From: Congeria kusceri
Taxonomy: Eukaryota > Mollusca > Bivalvia > Myida > Dreissenidae
Direction of reading: 5' to 3'
DNA: 64,000 bases
Assembly: GCA_027627225.1 (NCBI GenBank)
Contig: CM051027.1
Location: 87,838,451-87,902,450 of the forward strand
Below the pieces are notes generated by a model. The model saw only the letters and a program-made list of their open reading frames with translations. It was not told the origin of the DNA and did not search any database. Every line of letters starts with the position of its first letter. The first letter of the stretch is position 1. Positions 28,401 through 39,559 of the stretch are shown one piece after another. A program made the translations under genes and the position numbers.

Positions 28401-29818
28401 CATCCCCACCGCTGGGTACAGGCCTCCGGGGGGATTGGGAACTGTCAATGTGCCCACCTGTTGTGATACATTGACGCAGTGTCATTACGAGGGTTTACGA
28501 GCTTTCCAATTCAATACCAAAGAATGAATGTGCGCAGTACTGGACAAAAGTCAGGCTGTCTCCTATGCAACTTAAGTAGTTAACCTCACACAGTATAACT
28601 ATTTCATTACAATAACTGAAACATTTCAGATTTTTTTATTCAAACCCCATTATAAGTCAGATTCTTACAATTATTTCTGTTGTTTTGGGGGGTGTTTTAT
28701 CTTTTTTTACAATTATTTGTAAATAAATAGTTATAAAGTTGAAAAGTGTTGTGCTTGCTGTAATTGTTTCCATTTTAGGTAACATAAATTAATCAATGTC
28801 AAAAATAAATGAACTGCCTGATCCCTGTGGTGTCAGTATAAAAATCTTGTAAAGCAAATCTGGGAAATCATGATCCATCTATACACACACATACATGTAC
28901 ATGTATGCTTACCTCCTGACCATTTCTTGTGAAAAACACCTGCACTGCTTGTTCAAGCTGGGGTCGCTCCTCTTCACTTTTCTTAAACTTGATACCACAA
29001 CCCATTCTGTCTCCAATATTGCATTTGGGACCAAATGGACGGCCAAATCCACTGGCTTTAAATAACCTGTGAATTTATTTGTCATGTCAGCAATTGTTGC
29101 AATATTCAACTACTTGTATGTAAGTATTAAATGGTGCTCAAAATATGAAGATGATTTTATTATTTTAATCTTATAAAACAATCTTATTTGTATAATTATG
29201 GCAGAACTATTAAACTTTGAATGTTACTAAAACAAAACATTGCACAAACAAGTAGGTAAGAACTGTACAGTAATCATATACCTGTTAATGGTCATAAACC
29301 CAAATAAGTCTTTTTTTCAATTCTGAGACTTACTGTCCATCGTCTGCATGATATCCAACTGAGAATGCACGCCACCCGGGCTGGGAATCCATTGGGTACT
29401 TGTAGGGCACCAGGCCAATACCAATAGCAGAAATCACTCCAGTGTCAACAATCTCAATCTCAAAGTAGTAATTATCCGGAGAGAGTGGCTTTGCAGTAAC
29501 ATAAAGACCCACCTTGTTCATGTCATTTGACATAAAACTGAAACAAGAAAGCATAGAAATAGTTTAAGACAGATAAAATATGCATAATTAACTTTCACGT
29601 TCATGATCGATATGCAAATCTCTAGCCCAAGTAATCATTTCAAATGTGAATCTGATAAGATACCTAAGATGGTCATCATCCACATTGATGCGTTCATGTC
29701 TGACTTGCCGTGGCAGATCTCTTGGTGCTGGACCAATCACATCACGGATCCTGGCCATGCGGCGACGATGCCAACCATTCACAGCCTGATTACGTTCCTC
29801 AAAAATATCCATGGCTTC
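22497..29818 (-). CDS. SPRYD3: SPRYD3, twin-SPRY domain protein, 9 coding exons
   Basis: Exons in gene order: 29818-29664, 29537-29334, 29066-28913, 28457-28272, 27843-27694, 27141-27084, 26388-26326, 23165-22966, 22631-22497. All have AG/GT borders and compatible phases. From the ATG at 29812 they encode 432 residues, close to the vertebrate SPRYD3 length of about 440. The first SPRY repeat (about 58-190) has NYYFEIEIVDTG, QPGWRAFSVGYHADDGQLF and VQVFFTRNGQ. The second (about 245-425) has KNHYFEIEIVDPGENCYIAI, RHPGWNKGSIAYHADDGK and IFFTQNGKIIGYKNV. An acidic linker (DSEVDSDLSP to SETDSEDDDW) interrupts the second repeat, as in vertebrates. SPRY folds bind proteins; no specific function is established to my knowledge. 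The first exon also has an acceptor-like 5' edge (ACAAAG), so a short upstream exon could provide a different start. Convergent with MCM8. Confidence 0.93.
22966..23165 (-). CDS. SPRYD3: SPRYD3 exon with acidic linker
   Basis: A 200-bp exon reading GDVMGCGIMFPPDYDSEVDS onward through an Asp/Glu-rich linker to TGTKVQ. Its acceptor is TTGTTTAG and its donor GTAGGC. Its first eight codons and its splice edge are the apparent source of the 30-bp minisatellite lying immediately upstream in the gene (see 23171-23870). Confidence 0.9.
23171..23870 (-). repeat. 30-bp minisatellite derived from a SPRYD3 exon edge
   Basis: Two longer units of about 68 bp (23150-23285) are followed by about 19 units of exactly 30 bp, in register with no visible indel to about 23838. 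Each unit, read on the gene strand, is GGTGATGTGTTGGGGTGTGG plus ATNATTGCA, encoding GDVLGCG(I)(I/F)A. This matches the start of the adjacent exon (GDVMGCGIM). Both strands stay open because the unit is a multiple of three and lacks stops. The distal end at 23840 has CTGTAG before GTGATATGATGG, which copies the true acceptor in the same phase. The longer units also duplicate the intron end (GAAGACTGTCACATGGT). Confidence 0.9.
25735..26213. mobile_element. pogo/Tigger-like MITE with TA target duplication
   Basis: The left end is CAGTGAAACCTGTCCAAACT and the right end, inverted, is CAGTAGAACCTGTCTAAACC. These form TIRs of about 24 bp with four mismatches. TA flanks both sides (25733-25734 and 26214-26215), the target used by Tc1/mariner/pogo. 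The 479-bp body has no transposase. It lies in the large SPRYD3 intron, about 110 bp downstream in gene direction of exon 26388-26326. Confidence 0.85.
26465..26930 (+). repeat. Tandem repeat of about 170-bp units in a SPRYD3 intron
   Basis: Three units share AAGTGTTGTAGTAAGCGGTG, AATCTAGTTAAC, AAGAAATAGCCCATTTT and TCCAAATAAGGTCAA. The core wording is typical of bivalve dispersed tandem-core repeats. Non-coding. Confidence 0.6.
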
Positions 29819-30168
29819 CTTTGTAAAGACCAAACAGCAACCATAATTTCAAGAAAACCAGTGGAAAATAAATAGTGAGAAATAAAGATGTAACTTCCAC
29901 AACCCTCAAGCCAATCTTAGGGAAACATAAGAATTTCAACTAAAATAAACATAAACCTGATAAATACACCATTTTAGTGTTTCACTGTGATATGTATTCA
30001 TTACTATTTGATCTTGATTACTGTTATTTTATTTTAATCATGATTATGTAACAGTTAAATGGTTCAGTTTGATCTGATAAAATTTCCTTTAAACTGGCCA
30101 TTCAACACTGGAATTGGACCCTTCAAAATGTAGTTTACCACATGAAAATTCTTGCCAAACGGTCAGTT

Positions 30169-32634
30169 CCTGTAAATCTGCCACACTTTGCCACAAATTT
30201 CCAGTTTGTGGAGTATTTAGACAGTTTTCCACTAAATGCCACACTTAGTATGGTGAATTGAAAAAAAAAAAAGAGCAGAACTTGGGCATACATGTTTTCC
30301 AGTAAATGCCACTTATTTCCACTCATTTGCCACACAGTGTGGAAATAAGTGGAGTATTTAGACAATTTTCCACTAAACGCCAGACCTTCAGTGGCAAATT
30401 CAATTTCCACTTAATGCCACTAATTTCCACTTATTTGCCACAAGATGTGGAAATAAGTGGAGTATTTAGACACTTTTCCACTTAATGCCAGACTTTTAGT
30501 GGCAAATGCAATTTCCACTAAATGCCACTAATTTCCATGTATTTGCCACAATATGTGGAAACAAGTGGAGTATTTAGACACTTTTCCACTTATTGCCAGA
30601 CTTTTTGTGGCAATAAATACCACAGTGGCAAATTTTTCACTCTTTGCCACAGATAGTGGAAAATGGTGAAAATTGGTGGCTTTGCCTCTGCCAACTGATT
30701 GATTAATAATATGAATATAAAAAAACATAAAATCTAATATATGTTAACACATAAGAATGAACACAATGTATGCTTTATTATGTACATGTATGCACATTCG
30801 AGTCATTACAATTGAATTTATGAGAAGTTGATTAATATAATATAAGTCTGCAATACAAATGTAAGCAATATGTATTTTTGCACAAACCATTGCCCACTTA
30901 TGCATCAAATAGTGAACTCTGCTAAACTACATCCATAAATAATTATTTATGATGTATGTTATAGTATAAATCATTTTATAGGGTAACATTTATAATACTT
31001 AGACTGTTGTGAGAGCATATGAGTAAGAAATGTTTTTGTTATATTTATTCTATTGTCATATAAAGTTTAGACAATGTATGTTATTGGAAGACAGTGTAAT
31101 TTGACTCAGTTTATGATTATTAAATACCAATATTTAACATACATTGATTAGATACACAATTATTTATTTATTCTTCTGTAGAATTGTAATAGCTAAATGA
31201 ATACTCTAAAATAACAACATTCCAATTCTTTACCTAAGAATTTATTTACAATAGAATACACACGCCTATGGTTCTGTAAGATACTTAAACAATGTTTTGA
31301 CTTCATTGCCTATTTTGTGAACTTAAACAAAATCATGCAATGGTTTCAGTATTTATTGAATTTGTTAAAACACTAACCAGACAAAAAACAAATATTGTTA
31401 TGATGGTATCATAAAAATAGAAATTTAAGGAAATACAAACAAAACATACAAACCATTAGTTGTTTTGCTATTCCAATAAACCAAAGGGCTGAAGTCCTGT
31501 ACCAGCAAGTTTCACAACACTAAATGTTGATTTCCACATCCACATTGTTTCTTAACAGAATGTCCATTAATGTCAGTATTTCAGCATAACTTTAAATTTA
31601 CAATTAAAGTCCATAACTTGCTTTATTTCACTACAATTTAGGTAAACAAGTTGCTAAAACACTACTCATGTTTTCAAATTCAAAGATAAACTTCCTGTGT
31701 TTAAATGAACCAATCAGGAAGTCTGTGTAAGTGTTAACCAATAGATAAGCAGATGCTTTGTAGCAAGGAAGAAGGTTCCAAATTCTGTAGCAGACCACAG
31801 CTGGTGGTCAGTGCTTATCAGAATGTGTGCCAATTTTTGCATTTAACTGCAGCCACATGTTTGAATGGAGTATAACTAGTTCTTACACAGCTGGAACTGG
31901 GTCAAGAAATGTCAACTTGTATAAATTTCTAATAAAGTTTAACATGAGACCGTTTATTTAATTAAATTTCTCATTTATTGCAAATAATATATTTTTCATG
32001 GTCTTAAACTTCAACACAATTTTTAATGAAATGTTATTTTATTTTATAGTTGATGTAGCTATTTCAAGTGTTGAAGATAAAACTGTATTTTAATTTGTAT
32101 TATATTTAAGTATACATAAATAAAAAAAATGCATTGTTCTATTGATTGTTTGATTGATTTATTATATAAATTGCATCATGTTGAATCCTATGTTAAGCAA
32201 CAAACAAAAACAGTAACTTTATTATTTTTTAAAAATTCACTTAACAAACACTGAATTTGTATCCTCCAATAACATTCATGAGGTAACAAAAAAATTACTA
32301 AGTCCCATTTTCCACTGATTTCCACATCTCGTATCTTCTAAGTATTTTTGCCACTCATGATACACCCATGAAAGAAACCAAGTCCATTATTTCCACACAT
32401 TACCAGTCATTTGCCACAGACACAAAAATACAAGTCCAAATTTCCACAGAATGCCACATGTTTTCCACTTCTTAAATGTGGTAAATGTTGGCAAATTTGC
32501 CACTCATGTGGCATAACCGAATAAAAATAGTGGAATTCCACTATTTGCCAACTAATTCCACTTATTACCACTCTATTCCACACATTTTCCACAGAAATGT
32601 GTGGAAAAAGGCAACAAAGTGTGGCAGATTTAGG
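30169..32634. mobile_element. TIR element with iterated TTTGCCAC/TGGAAATAAGTGG motifs
   Basis: The left end (CC)TGTAAATCTGCCACACTTTG and the right end GTGTGGCAGATTTAGGG are inverted copies. The left 500 bp holds at least seven iterations of CCACTTATTTGCCAC or CCACTAAATGCCAC alternating with GTGGAAATAAGTGGAGTATT. The right 350 bp holds similar, more diverged iterations. The middle (about 30730-32280) is AT-rich with no transposase seen. It lies directly upstream of the first recognised SPRYD3 exon, so it may cover that gene's 5' intron or promoter region. Confidence 0.75.
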
Positions 32635-32982
32635 GACGGGAGATCCTTCAAGTTAAAAGTCTACTAACCAGCCTGCCTATAATGTTAAAAAAACTACTCT
32701 GCTGCAATCCAAATTTTATGCAACTTAAAATTCATGATTTACCAATTGTTATTATGACATGGAAAATATGTCTCTCTTTCAATAGTATGTATCAGTACTA
32801 CAATGCAAGTGTTCAGTCATTCTCATACGTGAGACAGTGAGTTCCATAGATTAATTGGGGTCATGCGATTCAGATTGATTAGAAACATCATCAAGCATGT
32901 AGATATGGCGACTGAAAACAAATATTCAGAATTCATAAAAATGTGAGCTCCCAATTTTTCACCATATAAATGGTCTTTAATG

Positions 32983-33288
32983 TAGGGAAAGATCTGGGAT
33001 CTAAAAAGGTACAGGGTGCTGCTAAAAAGGAGCAGAGTGGAAAGCCAGACCAGTTTGACGACATTTTTTAACAATTTGCTTAATCCAGGGTTTTCATGAG
33101 TCTAATGCTTCTGATTAAGTTTTTTAGTCATTGTCTATTCATTTGTCATTAAATATCTGCAGAAGTATGTTGAATTTCAAAAAATAATCAACATTTCTGT
33201 GTTTACCAACCCAGAGGGGCAGCAGGGCGGGGGAACCAAAAAGGAGCAGGGCACAGCACCCTGCTAATTTGCTGTAGATCTTTCCCTA
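32983..33288. mobile_element. Short TAGGGAAAGATCT-ended MITE
   Basis: The ends TAGGGAAAGATCT and AGATCTTTCCCTA are inverted repeats followed inward by CAGGGTGCT and AGCACCCTG. The body repeats AAAAAGGAGCAG. The flanks TTTAATG and TTTAAGG look like a worn target duplication. At 306 bp it is probably a non-autonomous hAT derivative. Confidence 0.65.
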
Positions 33289-35239
33289 TTTAAGGAGAAG
33301 TCACTACCGTAGAATTGGCCTACATGTACATGTTGGTATCTATTTGCATCTAGACCTGCAAGTCTGTGAATGTTATGCATAAGGGTTTGCACATGTGCAC
33401 AAAATGCAACTTGTCTTGTACAACATACAAAATTGATTGAATTGTGGATATCATATTAAATGTGACCAAATATTAACCAGGTAATGGCCAATCCTTAATT
33501 TCTCTTTTAAAAAGATGTAGCCTCTTTTCTTGTGATTATGTTCATGCAAGAAAAAAACTTAAAATTATCATTTGAATTGATAAATAAACATTTTTATTCA
33601 TTCACAATGAGTAAAGAAACATTTAACTGTTTAAATATGATTCACCTAGACATTTTATAATGGTTTCATAAATATGATTGGCTGCCTCTTAGCAGGAGCT
33701 CTGAGAGCCCCAGACAGTGATGTTGTTTCTCATTTCGTATATCAAGTGTTTAGTAAGCATATTTAGCCTCAGGGTACCAATTCTCGAACGATTGTTTGTA
33801 AGTTTCGTTAGGTATATAAAATTGTTTCAAGTTTTTGGTAGGGCTGTGGATTGTTGGGTAAGTGACGATCCGATCCGATCCATGAGTCAGGGTTGACGAT
33901 TCACAGATCGAACCACCAATCAGCTGTTACAAATTGTGATACAGGAAAACACTCTCATAAGTCATGAAAACTAATAACTTTCTCATATTAAACCAATTTA
34001 TCGCCTTCTTCTCTTCTTTTCTTTTTAATATCGAAGTATTTCCACACTGGGGATGTAAGTTTTGCTGGTGGTTTGCGTTTTTGTTGTTCCGCCATATGTC
34101 ATGTACATGCGCGTGTGTATGTCACCATTGTTTTTCGCATTCATGTTTTCTTCAGTTTCATTCTGTTTAAAATAAACATATCGCGGGCTTAGCGCAAAAT
34201 GGTCGTAACTGACTTTTGGAAAAGTTTTCAGGAGAACATAAAAACTAATAAAAACTTTTGTTTGTATCATTACAGACATAAACTTTTGCATGAAGTATGG
34301 TTTTTGTATTAATTTGAAGTAAACATCAGTTCATATTTGTTGTTCTGATTGTTTACTGAGATATTTGAAAAATATCCAGTTACGACCGTTTTGCGCTAAA
34401 AATTGTTAAATGTTTGAATTATTTTTGTGTGCAAAATGGTTGTATCTGAAAAATAAATTAGATTTTTTCCTTCAAATATCAAAATCATTGAAGTTTCATT
34501 ATTAATTCTTTCTAGTAAATATTGAAAATATTATCTATGAATATTTTTACTAAATTTGGTGGAAAAAAAACTGGTATATGAACATACCCCGATGAGCATT
34601 TATGACTTTCATTAATAAACATCTGTTACATGCAATTATGTACAAATTTTGCATCTCTTGACACAACATTTTAACAATTTTAAACATAATATGAATATTG
34701 ATCAGTGAGGAGTAACATATATAAAGACAGAATGACACAATATGACATTATTACATTATTATATGATTATTTAAAAGTGAAAAGCAATTCCAATGAACTG
34801 TTTAGTACCTCTGCCAAAGAGGTTATGATTTGCCATTGTTGGTTTGTTGGTCTGTTTGTAATTTGAATTTTTCATGGAAGGTTGGATATGGGCAAGTGAG
34901 TAAATTATCTCATTTGTTGGTGATCTGGATCACAGTATTGATCCAGAATTTAAAGGATCCTATATTATAGGGACAAATTCCCTCCTCATGCTGTAAACGT
35001 GAGTTGCACTTGTGGGGGATTAAACTGTCCTGGCAACGGTCCGTGCTCTCAGAGTGCTTTCTAGCTTATTTTTGTATTCATATGTTTATCATTGGGAATT
35101 AAAACATGTTTCCTTAATTTTGAATAATCTGTTGTTGGTACAATATGCATGTACTAAATGGTTGATCATGGTTGTTTGAATTACAATAGTGCTTGGTTGT
35201 GCTCGACTTTGTCAGTCTGGTATCAATATCAATTGGTTG

Positions 35240-35995
35240 CTAGAAATTATTCATCACTGTCACTTCCACCACCACTTTCATCATCATTATCAGCAACATT
35301 TACAGTTTTATCATCCTTATTTTCTATAACATTACCACAATAAAAATCACTATTATCATTGACTCATCAATGATAATTGACTTTGTAACTCAAACCTACA
35401 TCATTATCATTTTGTCATTGTCAGAAACATACTGCTCACCAACAACATTTACATCTTTATCATCAGCAACATCACCAATATCAACATATACATACTTCTC
35501 ATAACTAACATTTTACCTTTCTTAGCTTAACAGTTTTATCACCAACATCTACACACTCCTCATCACCAACATCTTCACACTTTATATCATCTAAACTATA
35601 ATAATCAACAACATCATTCTTATTTTCAACACATTCTTATAATCATTAACAACTTAACAAAGCTCATTACCAGCATTTAACCATTATCACCACTGAATTC
35701 TACACACTTATAATCACCAACACCTAATCAATATCATCGTCAAGATCTACACACATATCATTATCATCAACATGTACACACTTCTCATCACTAACATCTA
35801 CACACTTCTCATCACTAACATCTACACACTTCTCATCACTTACATCTACACACTTATCATCACTAACATCTACACACTTCTCATCATTAACATCTACACA
35901 CTTCTCATCATAAACATCTACACACTTCTCATCATTAACATCTACACACTTCTAACATCTACACACTTCTCATCACTAACATCTACACAGTTCTC
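35240..35995 (+). repeat. Degenerate CA/TC-rich satellite, 24-27 bp units
   Basis: Units such as CATCTACACACTTCTCATCA repeat about ten times from 35770 to 35990 with near-perfect register. Upstream to 35240 is a decayed version rich in ATCATTATCACC. The apparent reading frame (INIYTLLIINIYTLL...) is a by-product of the repeat. Confidence 0.8.
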
Positions 35996-36012
35996 ATCAC
36001 TAAATGCCCCTT

Positions 36013-36804
36013 CACACTGTGGCGAATTTGAGCTTCGAGTTTTGTACGAGTTCTGGTAAGTTAAAACTTGCCGTACAGTGGACAAGTTCGTCACGGAATT
36101 GTTTCCAGACAACATTTGTTTGAGTTCTCTTCAACATATAAGTATGATATGCATAAAATATCTTTTCCAAATCAAAGGCCTGTCTTCGAGAATGTACGAG
36201 TCTATATAGACTAATTTTAGTCCCTGAAATCAAACTGCTGAAACTGTGTATGAAATGCAAAGGTCAACAAATCCAGTTTCTTGTTTTATCTAACTAAGTT
36301 ACATTTCCTTGGGACAGTTTACTGTCTTGAGCAAGATCAAAATGGCAAGCACGTTATACAAGGAGCAAAGTAGGATAAAAGTAACAATATATATGAACAA
36401 TTTGATATTTGACAAAAACGACTGCATCAGTCTAGAGTCTATACGACTTGTGACAACATGTGCACGAGCCGATGTTGTAGCAAGTCTACCAAACTCGCAG
36501 CAAACTAGTTATGTTTTGTCGTGGAACGATAATATGCAGCAAAATGCAATGACATGAAAAGACATGTCTCAGAATGTGTTCAAGAGTGCGCGAGATTCCT
36601 TCGACATGTCTTCAAAACGTGTACGAGAAAAGTCGCTGCCAAGAAGTGGCGAGAGTTTTAAAAGGTTTAAAATTCTCACAGCTACTTAGCGAATTCTGGC
36701 AACATAAGAAGACATATTCAGAAGACATCTCTGCAACATGTGTACAAGATCTACACAAATACAGACAAGTTGTGGCAAGCTTGTAGCTCAAATCTGCCAG
36801 TGTT
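36013..36804. mobile_element. TIR element ACACTGTGGCGAATTTGAGC
   Basis: The left ACACTGTGGCGAATTTGAGC and the right GCTCAAATCTGCCAGTGT are inverted copies bounding about 790 bp. The body contains CAAGTTCGTC/CGTGGAACG-like and GTACGAG phrases repeated in both orientations but no transposase. It lies inside the 34181-37878 element, adjacent to the satellite, so it is the third nesting level. Confidence 0.6.
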
Positions 36805-38988
36805 TAATTTTAAATACATCCTTTTGTCAAGTTAAATACTAAACAATTATTACAGTTCTCTTTGCTATTATTATTTTTGTATTTCATTCAACATATTCAA
36901 CTGAAGTCATATTTTGCCATTTTTATAAACATTTCAAAATGAAAAATATGTATTTTTGACATTGTTTAATTTTAAATGCAGATAAAGTTTGTAAACATAG
37001 TATATATTAGCTTTAGAATGTATGATTAAGTCAGCTTCCCAATGTTAATTACCATTGTTAACCATTTTTTAAATGTTAGATTGTTTTGTATGACAATCAT
37101 AGTTTTAAAATATCTGTATGGTCAGTATTACACACACAATGACGGTATTTAACAAAATATTTATGTTCAATTCAATATGTACAGCTTAGACCAATATATG
37201 TAGCAAAATACTGACAAAATCACCACTATTAAAATCATAGTTGCATCAGTAATCAATACCATACAGATTTTTTTTTTAACTGACAAATTGTTCACAATAA
37301 AATAGGACCGTGTTCATGCATGCACTGTGACTTTGAAAACCATACAAAAAAATTGTTTTTCAAGAAAATTTAAAGAAAACATGCATTAAATAATAAAAAT
37401 ATTATCTAAATTTAACAAACATAACTAAACTTCACAAATCGGCCAGCAATGTCAGCCAAGAAACATAACAGGTCGGTTCTATGTTTTTATATCTAATTAT
37501 ATCTTCACATAATAGAACGTTATAATTAATTACCCTCTACATAAGTTTTTTTTCTTTTATACCACTCAGTTATTAGTATAAAGTTTATAAAACAAATATA
37601 AAATGATGCAATCTGTGATATTAAATAATTACTCATAGAAAATAACCACCTTCTTACAGATTGTTTGTGTTTTTATTTGTGTGCAGAACAGTCATAACTG
37701 CAGTTACGACCGTTTTGCGCTAAAAAATATTACATTTTCAGATACGACCTTATGCCAATTAATGTTTTTCTAATAGTTAAAGGTAGAATATTGGGCTAAT
37801 ATTTTCACAGGTTATAAATATTGGTAAATCAATACAAAATATGCAATAAAGTCCGACCGTTTTGCGCTGAGCCCGCGATATACCAGAAAGCTATGTAATC
37901 TGGCTTTTTACACCCAACATTATGGCTTCTTCCTGAAATTGCATGACGATGATCTGAAAATTGAACTATATGATGCTATGTCTTTAAAGCTTTTTATAAA
38001 AAGACGAGAAGTAGTTGATACTTGTTTTTTGTTTCATTTCGTCGTGCCTCAAAAAGTTGCAATTCTGCTACTCTGGTTTGCATCTAGCCATTGAGTAATT
38101 AAATGTTAATTTATTAAATTGAATAGTATTCTCTTTTATTGCTGTTTTATTTGAATTGCAATGCTATGAGGTTAATTTTTATTTACACTTACATGTTTTA
38201 TGAATAATTCTGGGCCAAGTCTGAGGCTCGTGCACACGTAAACCGGTTGAAACGCCCAATACTTTGCACTGGCCATTCCAAGGCGGCGACCCCAGTTTTA
38301 TTCATGTGTGTTTTGTGTTTGTTATGTGTTTTTGTGATGTGCTGTCTAATTTTTTGGCAATTTGTGACTTGCCATAATTGAAGGCCTTGGGCTGCTAATA
38401 AGAGTTATCTCCTGCTGTCGCAACTGGAGTTTCGCTTTATTTATATTCGTTTCTTTTTTTATTGATTTGGGATTTACGTGCACCAGCACATATTTAGGCT
38501 AACTTGGGAAAAACTTACGTTATTTCTCGTTGGTGACTTGAAAAATGCAGGTTTTAAAAAACATCGAATGTAAGGCTGCCGATATTGCAGCTCAACTAGT
38601 GACATGATTTGTGTTTACATTCTGCTATTTGGAAAACTAAGACATGCACACACATTAAACTGCAATATAATGTCTCAAAAGGTTTATTCTGAGTATTAAT
38701 TAACTAATTTTATGAAAATCAATATACAGTAAATATAAAATTTAAGATTGCGATTAAACGATATCGGCAATGGCGAGTATTTGAACTCAATTCCCAGCCC
38801 AGAATCGTGAGTATCTGAGTACTGGGATACTCGCAGCAGCCCTAGCTTTTGGAAAATATTTATATAAACATATCAGAGAAAACATTACTCTTTCTGAAAC
38901 TACACAAATTCGCGAAAAAATCTGTTGATAACATGACCTTACCGCTTGTCAAATCAAGTCACCTATGATTATATTTTGGAATTTGTTT

Positions 38989-39559
38989 GGAACCAATTGT
39001 CGAACATTCATTCATTCGGGTCAACAAACAGTTCTAACACACATGTAACAGATAAAATCAATTTATTTACATTGTAAATGATGTGCATTGTTACTTTAAA
39101 TTAAATTTTCAAACATAAACAATAGATAATGTTGAACATTTCATATAACAAATAAAGATTATTATAATTCATAGTCACATCATACTGATCACATATTGAC
39201 AGAGCTAGGTTATAATCATGAATACGTCATTTTGACAGTTGTAAACAAAGTGAAAGTAGTTAATTTAGAATGATAAATCGCTAAAAAGTGTTTAAATCTT
39301 GAAATCAATAATAATTTGGTGGCCAAGAATGATTTCACTCCAGGTAACACGAAGTTACCCGGTCAGATACTAAAACTGTGTGTAGTTGAAGAAAACTTCG
39401 TCGCAGAGGTGTAACCGAAAAAGAGGCAGTGACGTCGGAAGTTTGCCATTTACAACATGTATATATTGGACTTACTTAAAACAACAACAGATTTTATTTT
39501 CAATGATTGTCAGGTGAATACATTTGATTAATAACAAAAATCTTTCGAGAATTGGTTCC
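38989..39559. mobile_element. Possible MITE with GGAACCAATTNTCGAA ends
   Basis: GGAACCAATTGTCGAAC at the left and TTCGAGAATTGGTTCC at the right are inverted repeats 571 bp apart. A related GTACCAATTCTCGAACG stands alone near 33775. No target duplication was seen and the inverted repeat is short. Confidence 0.4.

Larger units (their letters stand above)
34181..37878. mobile_element. 3.7-kb TIR element with repeated GCGCAAAANGGTCGTAACTG
   Basis: The ends TCGCGGGCTTAGCGCAAAAT and TTTTGCGCTGAGCCCGCGA are inverted and both are flanked by TA. The motif GCGCAAAATGGTCGTAACTG recurs inverted at about 34380 and again at about 37705, giving each end two facing copies. A weaker GGTTGTATCTGAAAA version occurs at 34438 and its partner at 37738. 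The interior holds a satellite (35240-35990), another TIR element (36013-36804) and AT-rich sequence. No transposase was recognised. TA flanks fit a mariner-like or unclassified group. Confidence 0.7.
33839..38844. mobile_element. hAT-like element with nested insertions
   Basis: The ends TAGGGCTGTGG (33839) and GCAGCAGCCCTA (38844) are flanked by GTTTTTGG (33831-33838) and GCTTTTGG (38845-38852), an 8-bp duplication with one mismatch. The element's own sequence is 33839-34178 and 37881-38844; the middle is occupied by the 3.7-kb element at 34181-37878. Short TIR match only (8 bp plus subterminal GATCC/GATAC similarity), so the target duplication carries much of the call. No transposase was seen. 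Confidence 0.65.

Noticed and set aside
29819..29833. Extended start (VFTK) before the first SPRYD3 exon
   Set aside because: The codon is not ATG and an acceptor-like ACAAAG precedes GAAGCCATGG; the ATG at 29812 or an upstream exon is more likely.
35772..36059. 95-codon frame with NIYTLLI repeats
   Set aside because: Translation of a CA/TC-rich satellite.
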